Positions 33,528-44,038 of a stretch of 64,000 nt of DNA are shown here, piece by piece. The DNA lies in the NCBI GenBank assembly GCA_963920575.1, contig OY986966.1, forward strand, positions 21,337,656-21,401,655, read 5' to 3'. The translations under genes and the position numbers were made by a program. Below the pieces are notes generated by a model that saw nothing but the letters and a program-made list of their open reading frames with translations, searched no databases and was not told the origin of the DNA. Numbering within the stretch: the stretch's first letter is position 1; every line of letters begins with the position of its first letter. This stretch comes from Narthecium ossifragum. Lineage: Eukaryota; Streptophyta; Magnoliopsida; Dioscoreales; Nartheciaceae.

Positions 33528-35038
33528 TGACACGCCTTGAAAAGTGTCGTTACCTTAACAAGGACGCCAAAATTACAAATTTATAATCAAACTACTAACT
33601 AACTACTTTATAGGTAGATAGCAATGAGTCCGAGTCGAATCCACAGGGAACTAATGGTTTAAGTCGTATTCTAGGTATAATTCCTAGCCAAGGAGTTGGG
33701 AAAAAGATAATATTTTGGATTTTTATCAAGAACTAAACAAATACGAAAAGAGTACTAATAGATAAGATAATGCCAAGGAACTCTAATCAATAATAAAGAA
33801 CTTACTAGGTATTCCTAAGATAAGAGCAGATAAATCAACTTAAATGATTTCATATAGTCGATAGGTGAATGGCTAGAATTCCTACCGCTCAACGAAGACG
33901 TCGGGGATAATATCAAGAATGGATATTGGTAAATAATCAAGATGGTTCTAGCACCTTGAGATCGCCTACTAGAATGTATCAAGGATTAGAGTTAACCTAG
34001 TGGTTCTGGCACTAGCATTGTGGTTCTAGCACATACGAAACCCCTAATCTCGAATAATGATGAATAACGGATTAAGAAGCGGTCATAATGGTTCTAGCAT
34101 TATGTGTAATGGTCCTAGCATTACAAGGCCTTTAATCACAAGAAGGAAATCCTCACATCCATGGTCCTAGCATAGACGTTTGACGAGAATCCCTAATCTC
34201 AAGCCCTAACATGCACAAAACCTAAATCTAGGACATATAGGAACAAATCATTCATCTAACATATAATAATAATCACACCAATAGATAAGATCATAAAAAC
34301 AATCCATTCAATCATCAAACGTATGATTTACAACTCATAATCTATAGAAAACCCTAATAAATAACTTTACTACATCGTAGAATCCCAAAGCTAGGGTTTA
34401 GGTACTCATCTTAAGAAGAGGACACCTTGATGAAGGTTGTTGAAGCCATCCATCCATGGATCTTCTCCCAAAGATCTAACCTAATTTGTGGGAAAGAAAC
34501 TAAGAGAAACCCTAAGAGATGACGAAAATTCGGCCATGGAAGGCTGCCAAAACGCCCCCAAATAAGGCTATTTATAGCCTAAGACAAACCCTAACTCGGA
34601 TTAGTCAATTTCCTTCTATTTTTCCCGCAGCGCCCAAGGAGATCGATCTCCTTTTGGATGAGATCGATCTTGTTTTCCGTAACTGCTTCTTCTGCACCTC
34701 TGTACTAAAAATAGCATATCTTCCTCTAGGAAACTCCAAATCACGAACCGTAAAAAGTTCTGGAATCTAGACTTCAAGAGCTTTCCAACCATATATGGTA
34801 CATCATCTGGTTCGTCCTAAGCAGGTACAGTTTTGATGTCAAAGATGGTTCATCTTTGCTCCTTTGCTCTTTTGCTCCTAGCAGGTTCTTTATTTGTTCG
34901 TTTTAGCACCAAACTTGATCTAATCTTCGTTGAGGGTCTTTAAGCCTGAAATGGGGAAAAGACAATCAAAATAGCATTGCTCAGAGACTAACGAGACCTA
35001 GTTAAAAGGGTGATTTGTGCACTTTTCACATCTTATCA
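33528..35038 (-). mobile_element. LTR B, downstream copy (3' LTR in element orientation)
   Basis: 1511 bp, read on the minus strand as TGATAAGATGTGAAAAGTGC to GACACTTTTCAAGGCGTGTCA. It is related to LTR A at the ends and along its length but clearly distinct. One GATCGATC pair (34641/34662, 21 bp apart) lies 64 bp from the TATA box (complement of 34569-34576). Confidence 0.93.
34641..34669. promoter_or_regulatory. GATCGATC pair in LTR B
   Basis: A single pair with 21-bp spacing. The upstream LTR B copy has it at 40752/40773, 64 bp from the TATA box at 40680-40687. Confidence 0.7.
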
Positions 35039-35061
35039 CACCCCCCAACTTGATCTTTGCT
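35039..35061 (-). other. Polypurine tract of element B
   Basis: On the minus strand, GCAAAGATCAAGTTGGGGGGTG abuts LTR B. It is the same tract as in element A. Confidence 0.8.
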
Positions 35062-37533
35062 AGTCCTCGAGCAAAGCAAGATAAAAATAAACATAAAGCA
35101 GTAAACCTAACTAGCCACTTTCGTAGGTCTCACGATTACACTTAGCATGTGTAACAAGCCTTTAAACCCCTGGGTGGCCCCAATGGAGGAGTTTTAGTCT
35201 CCTGAGGGTTTCCAGTGATGATACCCACAAACATCTATACATCCCCTTGACATATCATCAGAACTCAATTATAATATTCATTAACTCTAATGCATCAAAT
35301 AGAACTAATATTCATGAATGTATTCTTTAATTTACAGACACATAAAAGTAGAGTAAATACAAGCATGTCATAACACACTTCCAATACTTCAACATATTTA
35401 ATCATAATTCAAGAATAACCTTAACACTCTAGTGTGTGAATAAAGTTCCACATGCATCAGAGTCTCCATTATATCCAAGCATTCAACTGTTCAAGATCAA
35501 CATTCTAAGCATGCACATATTTTCCACTATCACGTAACAATATCTGTTCTTTTTTTTTCGGACACATACTTTTTTCTTTAGGAAATTCAACCGTTTTACG
35601 CGAACAACATGCTGGTTAGGCACCCTGCCCGGTTACTAGGTATGAAATCCTTTTTTTTTTCATTTCTCTTTTTTTTCATTTTCTTTTTTTTTCAGGTAAT
35701 TCAACTGTTTTACGCGAACAACACGCTGGTTAGGCACACTGCCCGGTTACTAAGTTGAAAACCCTACACTTTCAGACAGATACTTTTTGTGAACAGAAAA
35801 TTGCACGTGTTCATGTATCTTCTGTGACATGACAGAGAACAGTAAATCTATCCCAGTCTTAGGCTCAGAATCTAATTTCAACTCATCCACATGTGAAAGT
35901 GCTCAGTGCGATAAGATATGTCATGTTATCCCTAAATCATGGTAAAAGTGTTAAAGTATAGAGATAATGCTATGCATAGCTAAATTTGCTAGACTTTATA
36001 TGACATATAAATTTCCGAACAAATCATCGAATAGATTTCTAAATCATGCATCTTTATCAATAAAAATCATAATGTCATTCTTTTGACATGTTTTAAGGGA
36101 TGTATAATAGACATGAATTCCCTAAGAATCATAAACATAAATTTCTAGAATTCTACCCCCCAACTTAAATGTAATTGTCCTCAATTACACTAAGTCATAA
36201 AAATAAAGCAATGTATAAAGGGTAGAGATCACCATAAGATCGTGTCAGAATAGTCGGCTTCCACATTATAATCACCACATCGGCCACATAATGGAAACAT
36301 CGCCACCGACGAAATGCATGTCTCTAGAAAATACGATCTATATTTGATATAAATATCTGCCCATGAGCAATGTACAAAGGAATACCTGGCATAAAAATAC
36401 CTTTCCAAAAAGTCAAATAGAATAGAACGGAAAATATATCATTAATAGCAAAAAGGCATATAAATTATTAAAAATTTTAGCAGAGTCTCCTTTGTATTTC
36501 TTAAATATGTAGCATGTACAATCATTCATCCACATAATTTAAAATATAGACATTAAAATACATTAAATCATCCATGCACAACACCAAAAATATTCAGCAT
36601 CAATAATATTGTCCTGATTGATGATCGCGACCGTCCGATTGGAAAACTGGGCTTTGGAGTATATGGATCGCGTCCATCAGCAATCGGACGGCTGAGAACT
36701 CACCGGCGGCGGATTGACGGTGAAACCTCGTCGCCGGAGGACGGGAAGGGCTGGGATAGCACCGTGGAGGGCCAAGGAGTTTACTGGTGAAGTCTGATCG
36801 AAGCATAGTGGCCTCCAGACGACGGAACGGCGATGGATGGCTCGGAGGAAGATGACCGGAGTTGGAATTCGGCGGTCGGAGCTTCAATTGAGGTTGGCAA
36901 GGATCGAGGAAGGATCGTGGAGGCCGAAGGAACTCACCTATATGATTTATTTGATGAATTGGAGTTCTAGGAGGCGAATAGAAGATGGTCGGAGAGGTTG
37001 AGACCGTCGGTGGTGGACGCCGGCGATCCGAGCTGCAAGCTTGAGTTTTGATGGGTGGGAAGAGTTCATGGCAGCCGGAGGACACTTCTGGAGGTGGCTA
37101 AGGGCGTTGGGAAGCAATGGAAGAGGTGATCGGAGATGGCGGATGAAACAGGGGAGGCTCACCGGCGTCAGAGGAGGTGATGTTAAGGGAAGACGAGGTT
37201 GTTAGGAGGTAGAGGAGAAGATGGCGGTGATGTAGGTGTTGGTTTGGAGGGACGGGGATGGGCGGAGAGACGGCGACGGGCAGCGGTCGGCGACGGCTCG
37301 GGGACGAGCCGGGACGACGAGCCCATGGCTCGCTGGTGAGCCGCGACGAGAAGGAGAGAGAAAAACTCGACGGAAAAATAAGGGAAATTCCAGGAAAAAA
37401 ACGAAAACAAATGGAAAAAATCATGGAAAAAAACATAAAAATTAAGGAAAATCTTAAAAATTAAAAAGAACTCCTAAAAACTGGGTTGCCTCCCAGCAAG
37501 TGCTCGGTTTATCGTCTTCCGCTCGATGGTATG
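35062..37533 (-). other. 3' non-coding region of element B
   Basis: Contains the inverted twin motif (35588-35755), A/T-rich sequence, and a G+C-rich block (about 36600-37440) without recognisable protein. The latter may be captured host or transposon sequence and shares AATCGGACGGCTGAGA with 14010-14030. The conserved TGGGAGGCAACCCA-type block lies at about 37485 (minus strand). Confidence 0.5.
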
Positions 37534-38589
37534 CTAAATATACTGAAATTTGGGTGGTCGATGATTCCATGTAAAGAAATACATGGATTTAATAATAGAG
37601 AAAACATGCAGACATGATTTATTAATGAAGAACGGATGGCCCAAGGCAAATAAATCACTAACAATTTTAGCCAATGGTCGATCATCATCCTGCAAATCAT
37701 GTGAATCAGTAAATTTGTCCATCATCAAATAGGCTTTTGGTGGTCGATGGGTGAAAGTAAAGAAATACATGTTCCTAAGAATGGCGAGGAGGTGCAAACA
37801 TGTTTTATCAAAGAATAAAGAAGGATTCATGACAAACAATTCAGTAAAAGTTTTAATCATAGGCCAATTGTCATCCTTCAAGCCATGAATTTCAATAAAA
37901 AGATCCATCCTCAAGTGGTCTTTTGGAGGTCGATGATTTGAGGTAAAGAAATACATGGTCCGAAGAAGGGTAAAGCCATGCAAACAAGTTTCGTCAAAGA
38001 AAAAGGGAATGTCCGTAGCAAACAAAGTGCTAGAAGGATGAGAGGTCTTTATAAGATCTTTGATGAAGTTTCGATGAAAATGAGCATAGTCTCTATTCAA
38101 AATAAGGTCTATCCTCCCCAAATGTTCAACTAGTGTGGATGACATGAATGGTAGAAGGTCAAATTGAGGCTTTCTATGAGAGGTTTGGCTAATATCACTA
38201 GATTCCTCATTATCATTTAAACAAGGCAAAACACCATCATCATCCAACACGTCAAAAACCGGTAACTTATCATTATATGTACTTTCATCACCATAATCAT
38301 CAAAAATCGGTAAAATATCACTCGCATATGATGCCTCAAGTATTGGCTCATTATCATTAAAAATATCATTCACCGGTAATGACTTATCATACTGAACATT
38401 ATCATCAATAGCATACTCACACACCGGTAAGTCCTCATGAAACATATCAATGACATCAAATGCGGGTAATATCTCTTTATTAACATCATCATTAATTTGT
38501 TCATCAGAAACCGGTGAGTTATCATAAACTATACCACCATCACATGACTCAAAAATCATTAACCGGATAAGCATTATCAACATCATCAT
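37534..38589 (-). CDS. Element B ORF, 3' part, with three 62-residue repeats
   Basis: The frame is open for 351 codons. Its first codons overlap the end of the upstream frame at 38549, and the join is probably a one-base frameshift in a run of five T (minus strand, near 38553). The N-terminal part is acidic (DDD, NDNE). The C-terminal part has three copies of a 62-residue unit with signature CLH-x7-(R/K)-x-MYFFT-x2-HRPPK, at about residues 202-223, 264-285 and 326-347. I do not recognise the repeat as any known domain. No Gag capsid, protease, reverse transcriptase or integrase is present. Confidence 0.6.
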   Translation of the reverse strand: MMMLIMLIRLMIFESCDGGIVYDNSPVSDEQINDDVNKEILPAFDVIDMFHEDLPVCEYAIDDNVQYDKSLPVNDIFNDNEPILEASYASDILPIFDDYGDESTYNDKLPVFDVLDDDGVLPCLNDNEESSDISQTSHRKPQFDLLPFMSSTLVEHLGRIDLILNRDYAHFHRNFIKDLIKTSHPSSTLFATDIPFFFDETCLHGFTLLRTMYFFTSNHRPPKDHLRMDLFIEIHGLKDDNWPMIKTFTELFVMNPSLFFDKTCLHLLAILRNMYFFTFTHRPPKAYLMMDKFTDSHDLQDDDRPLAKIVSDLFALGHPFFINKSCLHVFSIIKSMYFFTWNHRPPKFQYI

Positions 38590-39322
38590 TAATCGTAGGA
38601 GGCTCTAAGTCACACATGCTTTCATCACTATCATCATCATCATGAACAATATGAGGCAGTTGTCCATTCAACCATTTAATATGTGCCGCCGACCAGAAAT
38701 CATCAATAATATCATCACACACCGGCGAAACATCATTCGACTCATCATGAACAAGTGAAGTCTCATTAGGAATCTCATAAGTGCATGTGTCACTAACATT
38801 GGCAACTTGGCTATCACAAGTAACATTATTAAAACTAGGAAGTGCCGAATCATTCCTACAATCATCAACCGCATCATCGTAGGATTCAATCAAAGATGTG
38901 AGTTGCTCCATTTGGGCTTGTATCCTAGCTATTGATTGCGAATGAGAATGTAGAATTTCTTGTAGAAATATTCTTTCATCTAAAGATGGCTCTACTTGTG
39001 CTTGCGGTTCAAGAGAGACAGAAGGCTCATACCAATGTTGGGGTGGTGGGTATTGTGGTTGAGAAGGATAAGACGGTTCAAAACGAGGTGCATAGTGCGG
39101 GTTAGGATAGTAACCTTGGTGTTGAACATTCGGATGATAGTAACCTTGGTATTGCCAATTGGGGTATGTATGACTACTCAAATTCGGATCATAAGAGTAT
39201 GCATGCAAATTATATGCTGGATTTGAACAATCATATGTGTCATTAACATAAGCGGGTGTATGACTAGATGGTAAAGAATAATCATGTAATGCATCACCCG
39301 GTGGCATATACTTATCGGCCAT
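38549..39322 (-). CDS. Element B ORF, 5' part, Tyr/Pro-rich with a Gag-like helix
   Basis: The ATG at 39322 (MADKYMPPG) opens a 257-codon frame. It has a Tyr/Pro/Gln-rich stretch with repeated YPN and GYYHPN words, then ILHSHSQSIARIQAQMEQL. That helix is clearly related to ILHSHTQALAKLEAQMGQI of element A, where it follows the zinc knuckle. An acidic tail follows and runs to a stop near 38549, where the frame shifts into the next one. B therefore keeps only the part of Gag downstream of capsid and zinc knuckle. It probably moves in trans with partners such as relatives of A. Confidence 0.6.
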   Translation of the reverse strand: MADKYMPPGDALHDYSLPSSHTPAYVNDTYDCSNPAYNLHAYSYDPNLSSHTYPNWQYQGYYHPNVQHQGYYPNPHYAPRFEPSYPSQPQYPPPQHWYEPSVSLEPQAQVEPSLDERIFLQEILHSHSQSIARIQAQMEQLTSLIESYDDAVDDCRNDSALPSFNNVTCDSQVANVSDTCTYEIPNETSLVHDESNDVSPVCDDIIDDFWSAAHIKWLNGQLPHIVHDDDDSDESMCDLEPPTINDDVDNAYPVNDF

Positions 39323-39614
39323 GTATATCAATCAAAACAATCAAGGATCACACCAAAAAGATAGAAATACGTTACAGTGGATGGTCCAAGAATGAGACGC
39401 CCGTCGTCGCTTAGATGTTGTCAAATCTCGCACGGCGGTGTCTTCTATCAACACAAAGATATAGAAATGTTAGCACAAATTCTATTTTTGTATTTTTAAA
39501 TTTTAATTTTTTTTTATGATTTTCGTTTTATTATTATTATAAATAAATAAGAACAAAAGAAACAACTAGTTGGAAGCAACTACACTAAGTAAACAACTTA
39601 AAACCCTAATTAAT

Positions 39615-39632
39615 TCCCCGGCAACGGCGCCA
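39615..39632 (-). other. Primer-binding site of element B
   Basis: The complement reads TGGCGCCGTTGCCGGGGA, identical to element A and complementary to tRNA-Asp. Confidence 0.9.
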
Positions 39633-39638
39633 AAATTC

Positions 39639-41151
39639 TGACACGCCTTGAAAAGTGTCGTTACCTTAACAAGGACGCCAAAATTACAAATTTATAATCA
39701 AACTACTAACTAACTACTTTATAGGTAGATAGCAATGAGTCCGAGTCGAATCCACAGGGAACTAATGGTTTAAGTCGTATACTAGGTATAATTCCTAGCC
39801 AAGGAGTTGGGAAAAAGATAATATTTTGGATTTTTATCAAGAACTAAACAAATACGAAAAGAGTACTAATAGATAAGATAATGCCAAGGAACTCTAATCA
39901 ATAATAAAGAACTTACTAGGTATTCCTAAGATAAGAGCAGATAAATCAACTTAAATGATTTCATATAGTCGATAGGTGAATGGCTAGAATTCCTACCGCT
40001 CAACGAAGACGTCGGGGATAATATCAAGAATGGATATTGGTAAATAATCAAGATGGTTCTAGCACCTTGAGATCGCCTACTAGAATGTATCAAGGATTAG
40101 AGTTAACCTAGTGGTTCTGGCACTAGCATTGTGGTTCTAGCACATACGAAACCCCTAATCTCGAATAATGATGAATAACGGATTAAGAAGCGGTCATAAT
40201 GGTTCTAGCATTATGTGTAATGGTCCTAGCATTACAAGGCCTTTAATCACGAGAAGGAAATCCTCACATCCATGGTCCTAGCATAGACGTTTGACGAGAA
40301 TCCCTAATCTCAAGCCCTAACATGCACAAGACCTAAATCTAGGGCATATAGGAACAAATCATTCATCTAACATATAATAATAATCACACCAATAGATAAG
40401 AACATAAAAACAATCCATTCAATCATCAAACGTATGATTTACAACTCATAATCTATAGAAAACCCTAATAAATAACTTTACTACATCGTAGAATCCCAAA
40501 GCTAGGGTTTAGGTACTCATCTTAAGAAGAGGACACATTGATGAAGGTTGTTGAAGCCATCCATCCATGGATTTCTCCCAAAGATCTAACCTAATTTGTG
40601 GGAAAGAAACTAAGAGAAACCCTAAGAGATGACGAAAATTCGGCCATAGAAGGCTGCCAAAACGCCCCCCAAATAAGGCTATTTATAGCCTAAGACAAAC
40701 CCTAACTCGGATTAGTCAATTTCCTTCTATTTTTCCCGCAGCGCCCAAGGAGATCGATCTCCTTTTGGATGAGATCGATCTTGTTTTTCGTAACTGCTTC
40801 TTCTGCACCTCTGTACTAAAAATAGCATATCTTCCTCTAGGAAACTCCAAATCACGAACCGTAAAAAAGTTCTGGAATCTAGACTTCAAGAGCTTTCCAA
40901 CCATATATGGTACATCATCTGGTTCGTCCCTAAGCAGGTACAGTTTTGATGTCAAAGATGGTTCATCTTTGCTCCTTTGCTCTTTTGCTCCTAGCAGGTT
41001 CTTTATTTGTTCGTTTTAGCACCAAACTTGATCTAATCTTCGTTGAGGGTCTTTAAGCCTGAAATGGGGAAAAGACAATCAAAATAGCATTGCTCAGAGA
41101 CTAACGAGACCTAGTTAAAAAGGTGATTTGTGCACTTTTCACATCTTATCA
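39639..41151 (-). mobile_element. LTR B, upstream copy (5' LTR in element orientation)
   Basis: 1513 bp, differing from the other LTR B by about 1% by eye (substitutions and single-base length changes). Its outer end CTTATCA abuts AGGAG at 41152. Confidence 0.93.
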
Positions 41152-41392
41152 AGGAGCGCTTCAAATATCATCTCCTCCACTTCGCCAACCACCTCGCGAG
41201 AATTGGGGCTAGAGGACGGGAAGAAAAAGAGAGGGAAGGAGAAGAAATAATAGGGGGAAGAGAGTTGGGGAAGAGAAAATAGAGGGGTCCACTTTTAAGG
41301 TGGATTTTTAAATGAATCTTGCCAACGCTAAAACACACGATAAACCGATTTACAAAGGATTAGTAGTGTAATTTAATAACACCAACTAGCAC

Positions 41393-41812
41393 CATGGTAC
41401 CGTCCACATTTCATCGGCAACGTTACCCAAATAATGATTATAAACAAGCATAAAACTTGATAGAGTCGCTGATATTTACCCGCCCAAATGCCTTCCGAAC
41501 CGGTAGCTTGGTACCGATATATATTTAGGATATAACGGTATATTTATACCGTTTCTCAAACGGTGGTTTTATACCGTCTAAAGATATCCCGCACCGGTTA
41601 CGTCCTACCGATGAAAAGGCTATATATCGGTAGAAATGTACCGATATGTACTCAGCCATGAAACACTCTCCAAACTAAGAAAAAAAATAGCAATTACATA
41701 CTATATCTACATAGAGTTGATTACATATGACTTTGAATTATACAACAGTAAATGCCAATCTGAAAACACAAATTACATTCCCAGCCAACAACTACAAAAA
41801 TCAACAACCATC
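41393..41812. repeat. Inverted duplication, right copy
   Basis: It matches the reverse complement of 19840-20205 and includes CGGTA-N6-TACCG dyads (for example CGGTATATTTATACCG near 41540). It lies beyond the 3' end of the second PMD gene. Confidence 0.8.
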
Positions 41813-41854
41813 ATTTAAGGCTGTTTTGGGTGATCTAGTATAATCATCTGCACC

Positions 41855-42054
41855 NNNNNNNNNNNNNNNNNNNNNNNNNNNNNNNNNNNNNNNNNNNNNN
41901 NNNNNNNNNNNNNNNNNNNNNNNNNNNNNNNNNNNNNNNNNNNNNNNNNNNNNNNNNNNNNNNNNNNNNNNNNNNNNNNNNNNNNNNNNNNNNNNNNNNN
42001 NNNNNNNNNNNNNNNNNNNNNNNNNNNNNNNNNNNNNNNNNNNNNNNNNNNNNN
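41855..42054. other. Assembly gap
   Basis: Exactly 200 N. It hides the 3' end of the second PMD gene. The round number suggests a placeholder rather than a measured length. Confidence 0.99.
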
Positions 42055-43972
42055 GCTCAACAGTGTCATCGATGAGGTGTGCAAGTCGATCATACTGTAA
42101 TTTGATGAAAATGCAACGAATTAAACAAGTTGTATAATGAAATAAAGACGAAAATTTAAATAAGGTATTGTTACCTTGACATTAACGTAATCGTTTGCTC
42201 GTATAGCTACCGGCGCCTCATGCTCTGGATTCTCCACCCTCACGTGAGATATGCTTCGGAACCATTCCATGTAACCCGGCATGCACTCATAACTAGCGGG
42301 GCTGGTAGCAGCGCATGTCCAGCTCTCAATCACACTCATGTCCATCCAGTTATCCCAGCAATCTCTTTTGAAATCGAACGCTCTCGCGTAGCGTCGAACT
42401 GTTCCCTTGGATCCCATGTTAGACTGGGACGGCCTCAATACATTTTGAGGAATGCTCTGTCGGATGCCAAACTGGCGAAGCACCCTATCCGGATGATAAG
42501 GCTCCACGTACTCTCCGGAGGTAATGGTGCCAAAGTAGAAGCTAATTTCTTCGCGAGGGAAATCCGCTCCTCCTCGTTGAGCACGATACGGATCCCATGT
42601 CACCTACAGAAAAAACCACAATCAGTCAACATTCACTCAATCAACATTACATGCTGATAAAAAATACTAGTAAATAAAGTACAACGTTACCTCATGTGGA
42701 GTCAAGCGATCCAGACGTCGCACCATGTCTGAACAATATTCTCCCCGCCTGTATACTCTCTCCTTATACTCCATCTGTAAGCAGTGGGCATGTCAATTGT
42801 GTAATCTATGCATGGTTGCGGAGCCACGACTTGGTGAAGGTGATCATGTATCCAACTCTACATTGGTAGGATAAATATGGGTTAAGTCAAACAATAATTG
42901 GTATCATAATATAAATAAACTTATGCTATTTTAAAACTACGCACCACCAACAAAGTTAGGTATTCGCCAACAGCACATGATCCCCACCGGCTAGCGGACC
43001 CGAGCATCCGATAGAGGTATGTGAGGGCCCCATTACCCCATGCATACTCACGCGCGGTAGTAAGGTCCGTGAGAGAAGCGAGATAGGACAAGTGTACCCA
43101 ACCCCCTGACTTGTTGCAAAACAAGGTGCAACCCAACAGATACAACATATACGCCTTCACCGAGCACTCTAAACCGACGGCATCCACTGTACATTCATCC
43201 CTTAACCATTTTAAATTAAGGGTGAACCCTCGGCCCAAACCTCTCTCAGTCATCTCTCTATGGGCCACTGCTTGACTAACCCCAAGATTATCTACCATAA
43301 GCTATTTATATCCAGACGCATTCAGCTCACAGCGATCCAGTGGCATACCAGCGATAGGGATGCCCAAAATGGCACCGACGTCTGCCAAGGTGATCGTCAT
43401 CTCACCACATGGCAAGTGAAACGTATTTGTTTCTGGGTGCCACCTCTCAATAAATGCAGACACCATGGCGCTGCTAATGCTGGGATGCGAACATTCGATG
43501 AGGCCTCGAAGTCCAGTCATTTCCACGAGCTGATTAAACTCGCTATTCATTGTCCTGTCCCAGTTGAGAGTGTTGGATCCATGAGCATATATCTTAAGGG
43601 GCTTCCTTTCCTGTAAGAATAAAAAAAAAAGAAAATTAGCATCTCCATGGGTTCAGTCAGATAGCCATATCTGACTATAGCAGCTAACCAAACTATTTTT
43701 ACCTCTCCATGCCATATACGATAGGCAACGTGACTCCCAAACTCGGTTAGCACGGACTTATCCACAGGCCCGCCAGGGAACGGGCCTTCATCCTCTGCTG
43801 CAGCGCTGGGGATAGTAGGAGGGATACCACTGCAAGAGGGACCCTCATCCTCTGTCTCGTTTTTAAAAACAACACTTTCCGTCCTTTCCTCCTCTGCCTC
43901 CTTCCCACGTCGCCGCCGCGTGGAAGACGACAAAGAGGATGCCTTTGATACACTGCGTGTGATAGGAGGCAT
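42055..43972 (-). pseudogene. Second plant mobile domain gene, broken and partly in the gap
   Basis: The exon layout follows the first PMD gene: exon 1 about 43703-43972, exon 2 about 42945-43610, exon 3 about 42690-42855, exon 4 about 42174-42603, and the last exon from about 42098 into the gap (DRLAHLIDDTVE). Shared signatures are ERWHPETNTFHLPCGEMTIT, YMLYLLGCTLFCNKSGG and EPYHPDRVLRQFG. An in-frame TAG lies at 43302-43304 and exon 3 seems to change frame near 42775. Protein similarity to the first copy is moderate, so the two are old paralogues rather than a fresh duplication. Confidence 0.8.
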
Positions 43973-44038
43973 TTGGCTGCGACAAACAAACAGAAATAAA
44001 GAAACGGGATCAATATACCGATGGCAAAACAACATAAA

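Larger units (their letters stand above)
23606..41151. mobile_element. Composite of two related Athila-like LTR retrotransposons, A (plus) and B (minus)
   Basis: Order: LTR A1, A internal region, LTR A2, the first 577 bp of a second A internal region, then LTR B (inverted), B internal region (inverted), LTR B (inverted). The whole is flanked by AGGAG (23601-23605 and 41152-41156). The outer left end is the 5' end of LTR A and the outer right end is the 5' end of LTR B in inverted orientation. No target duplication flanks B at its internal junction (33527/33528). A and B share LTR ends, primer-binding site and polypurine tract, so both could use the same enzymes. Confidence 0.85.

Noticed and set aside
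33528..41151. Element B as an ordinary nested insertion in the second A unit
   Set aside because: No 5-bp duplication flanks B at both ends; its right flank is AGGAG plus MULE sequence, not the rest of A.
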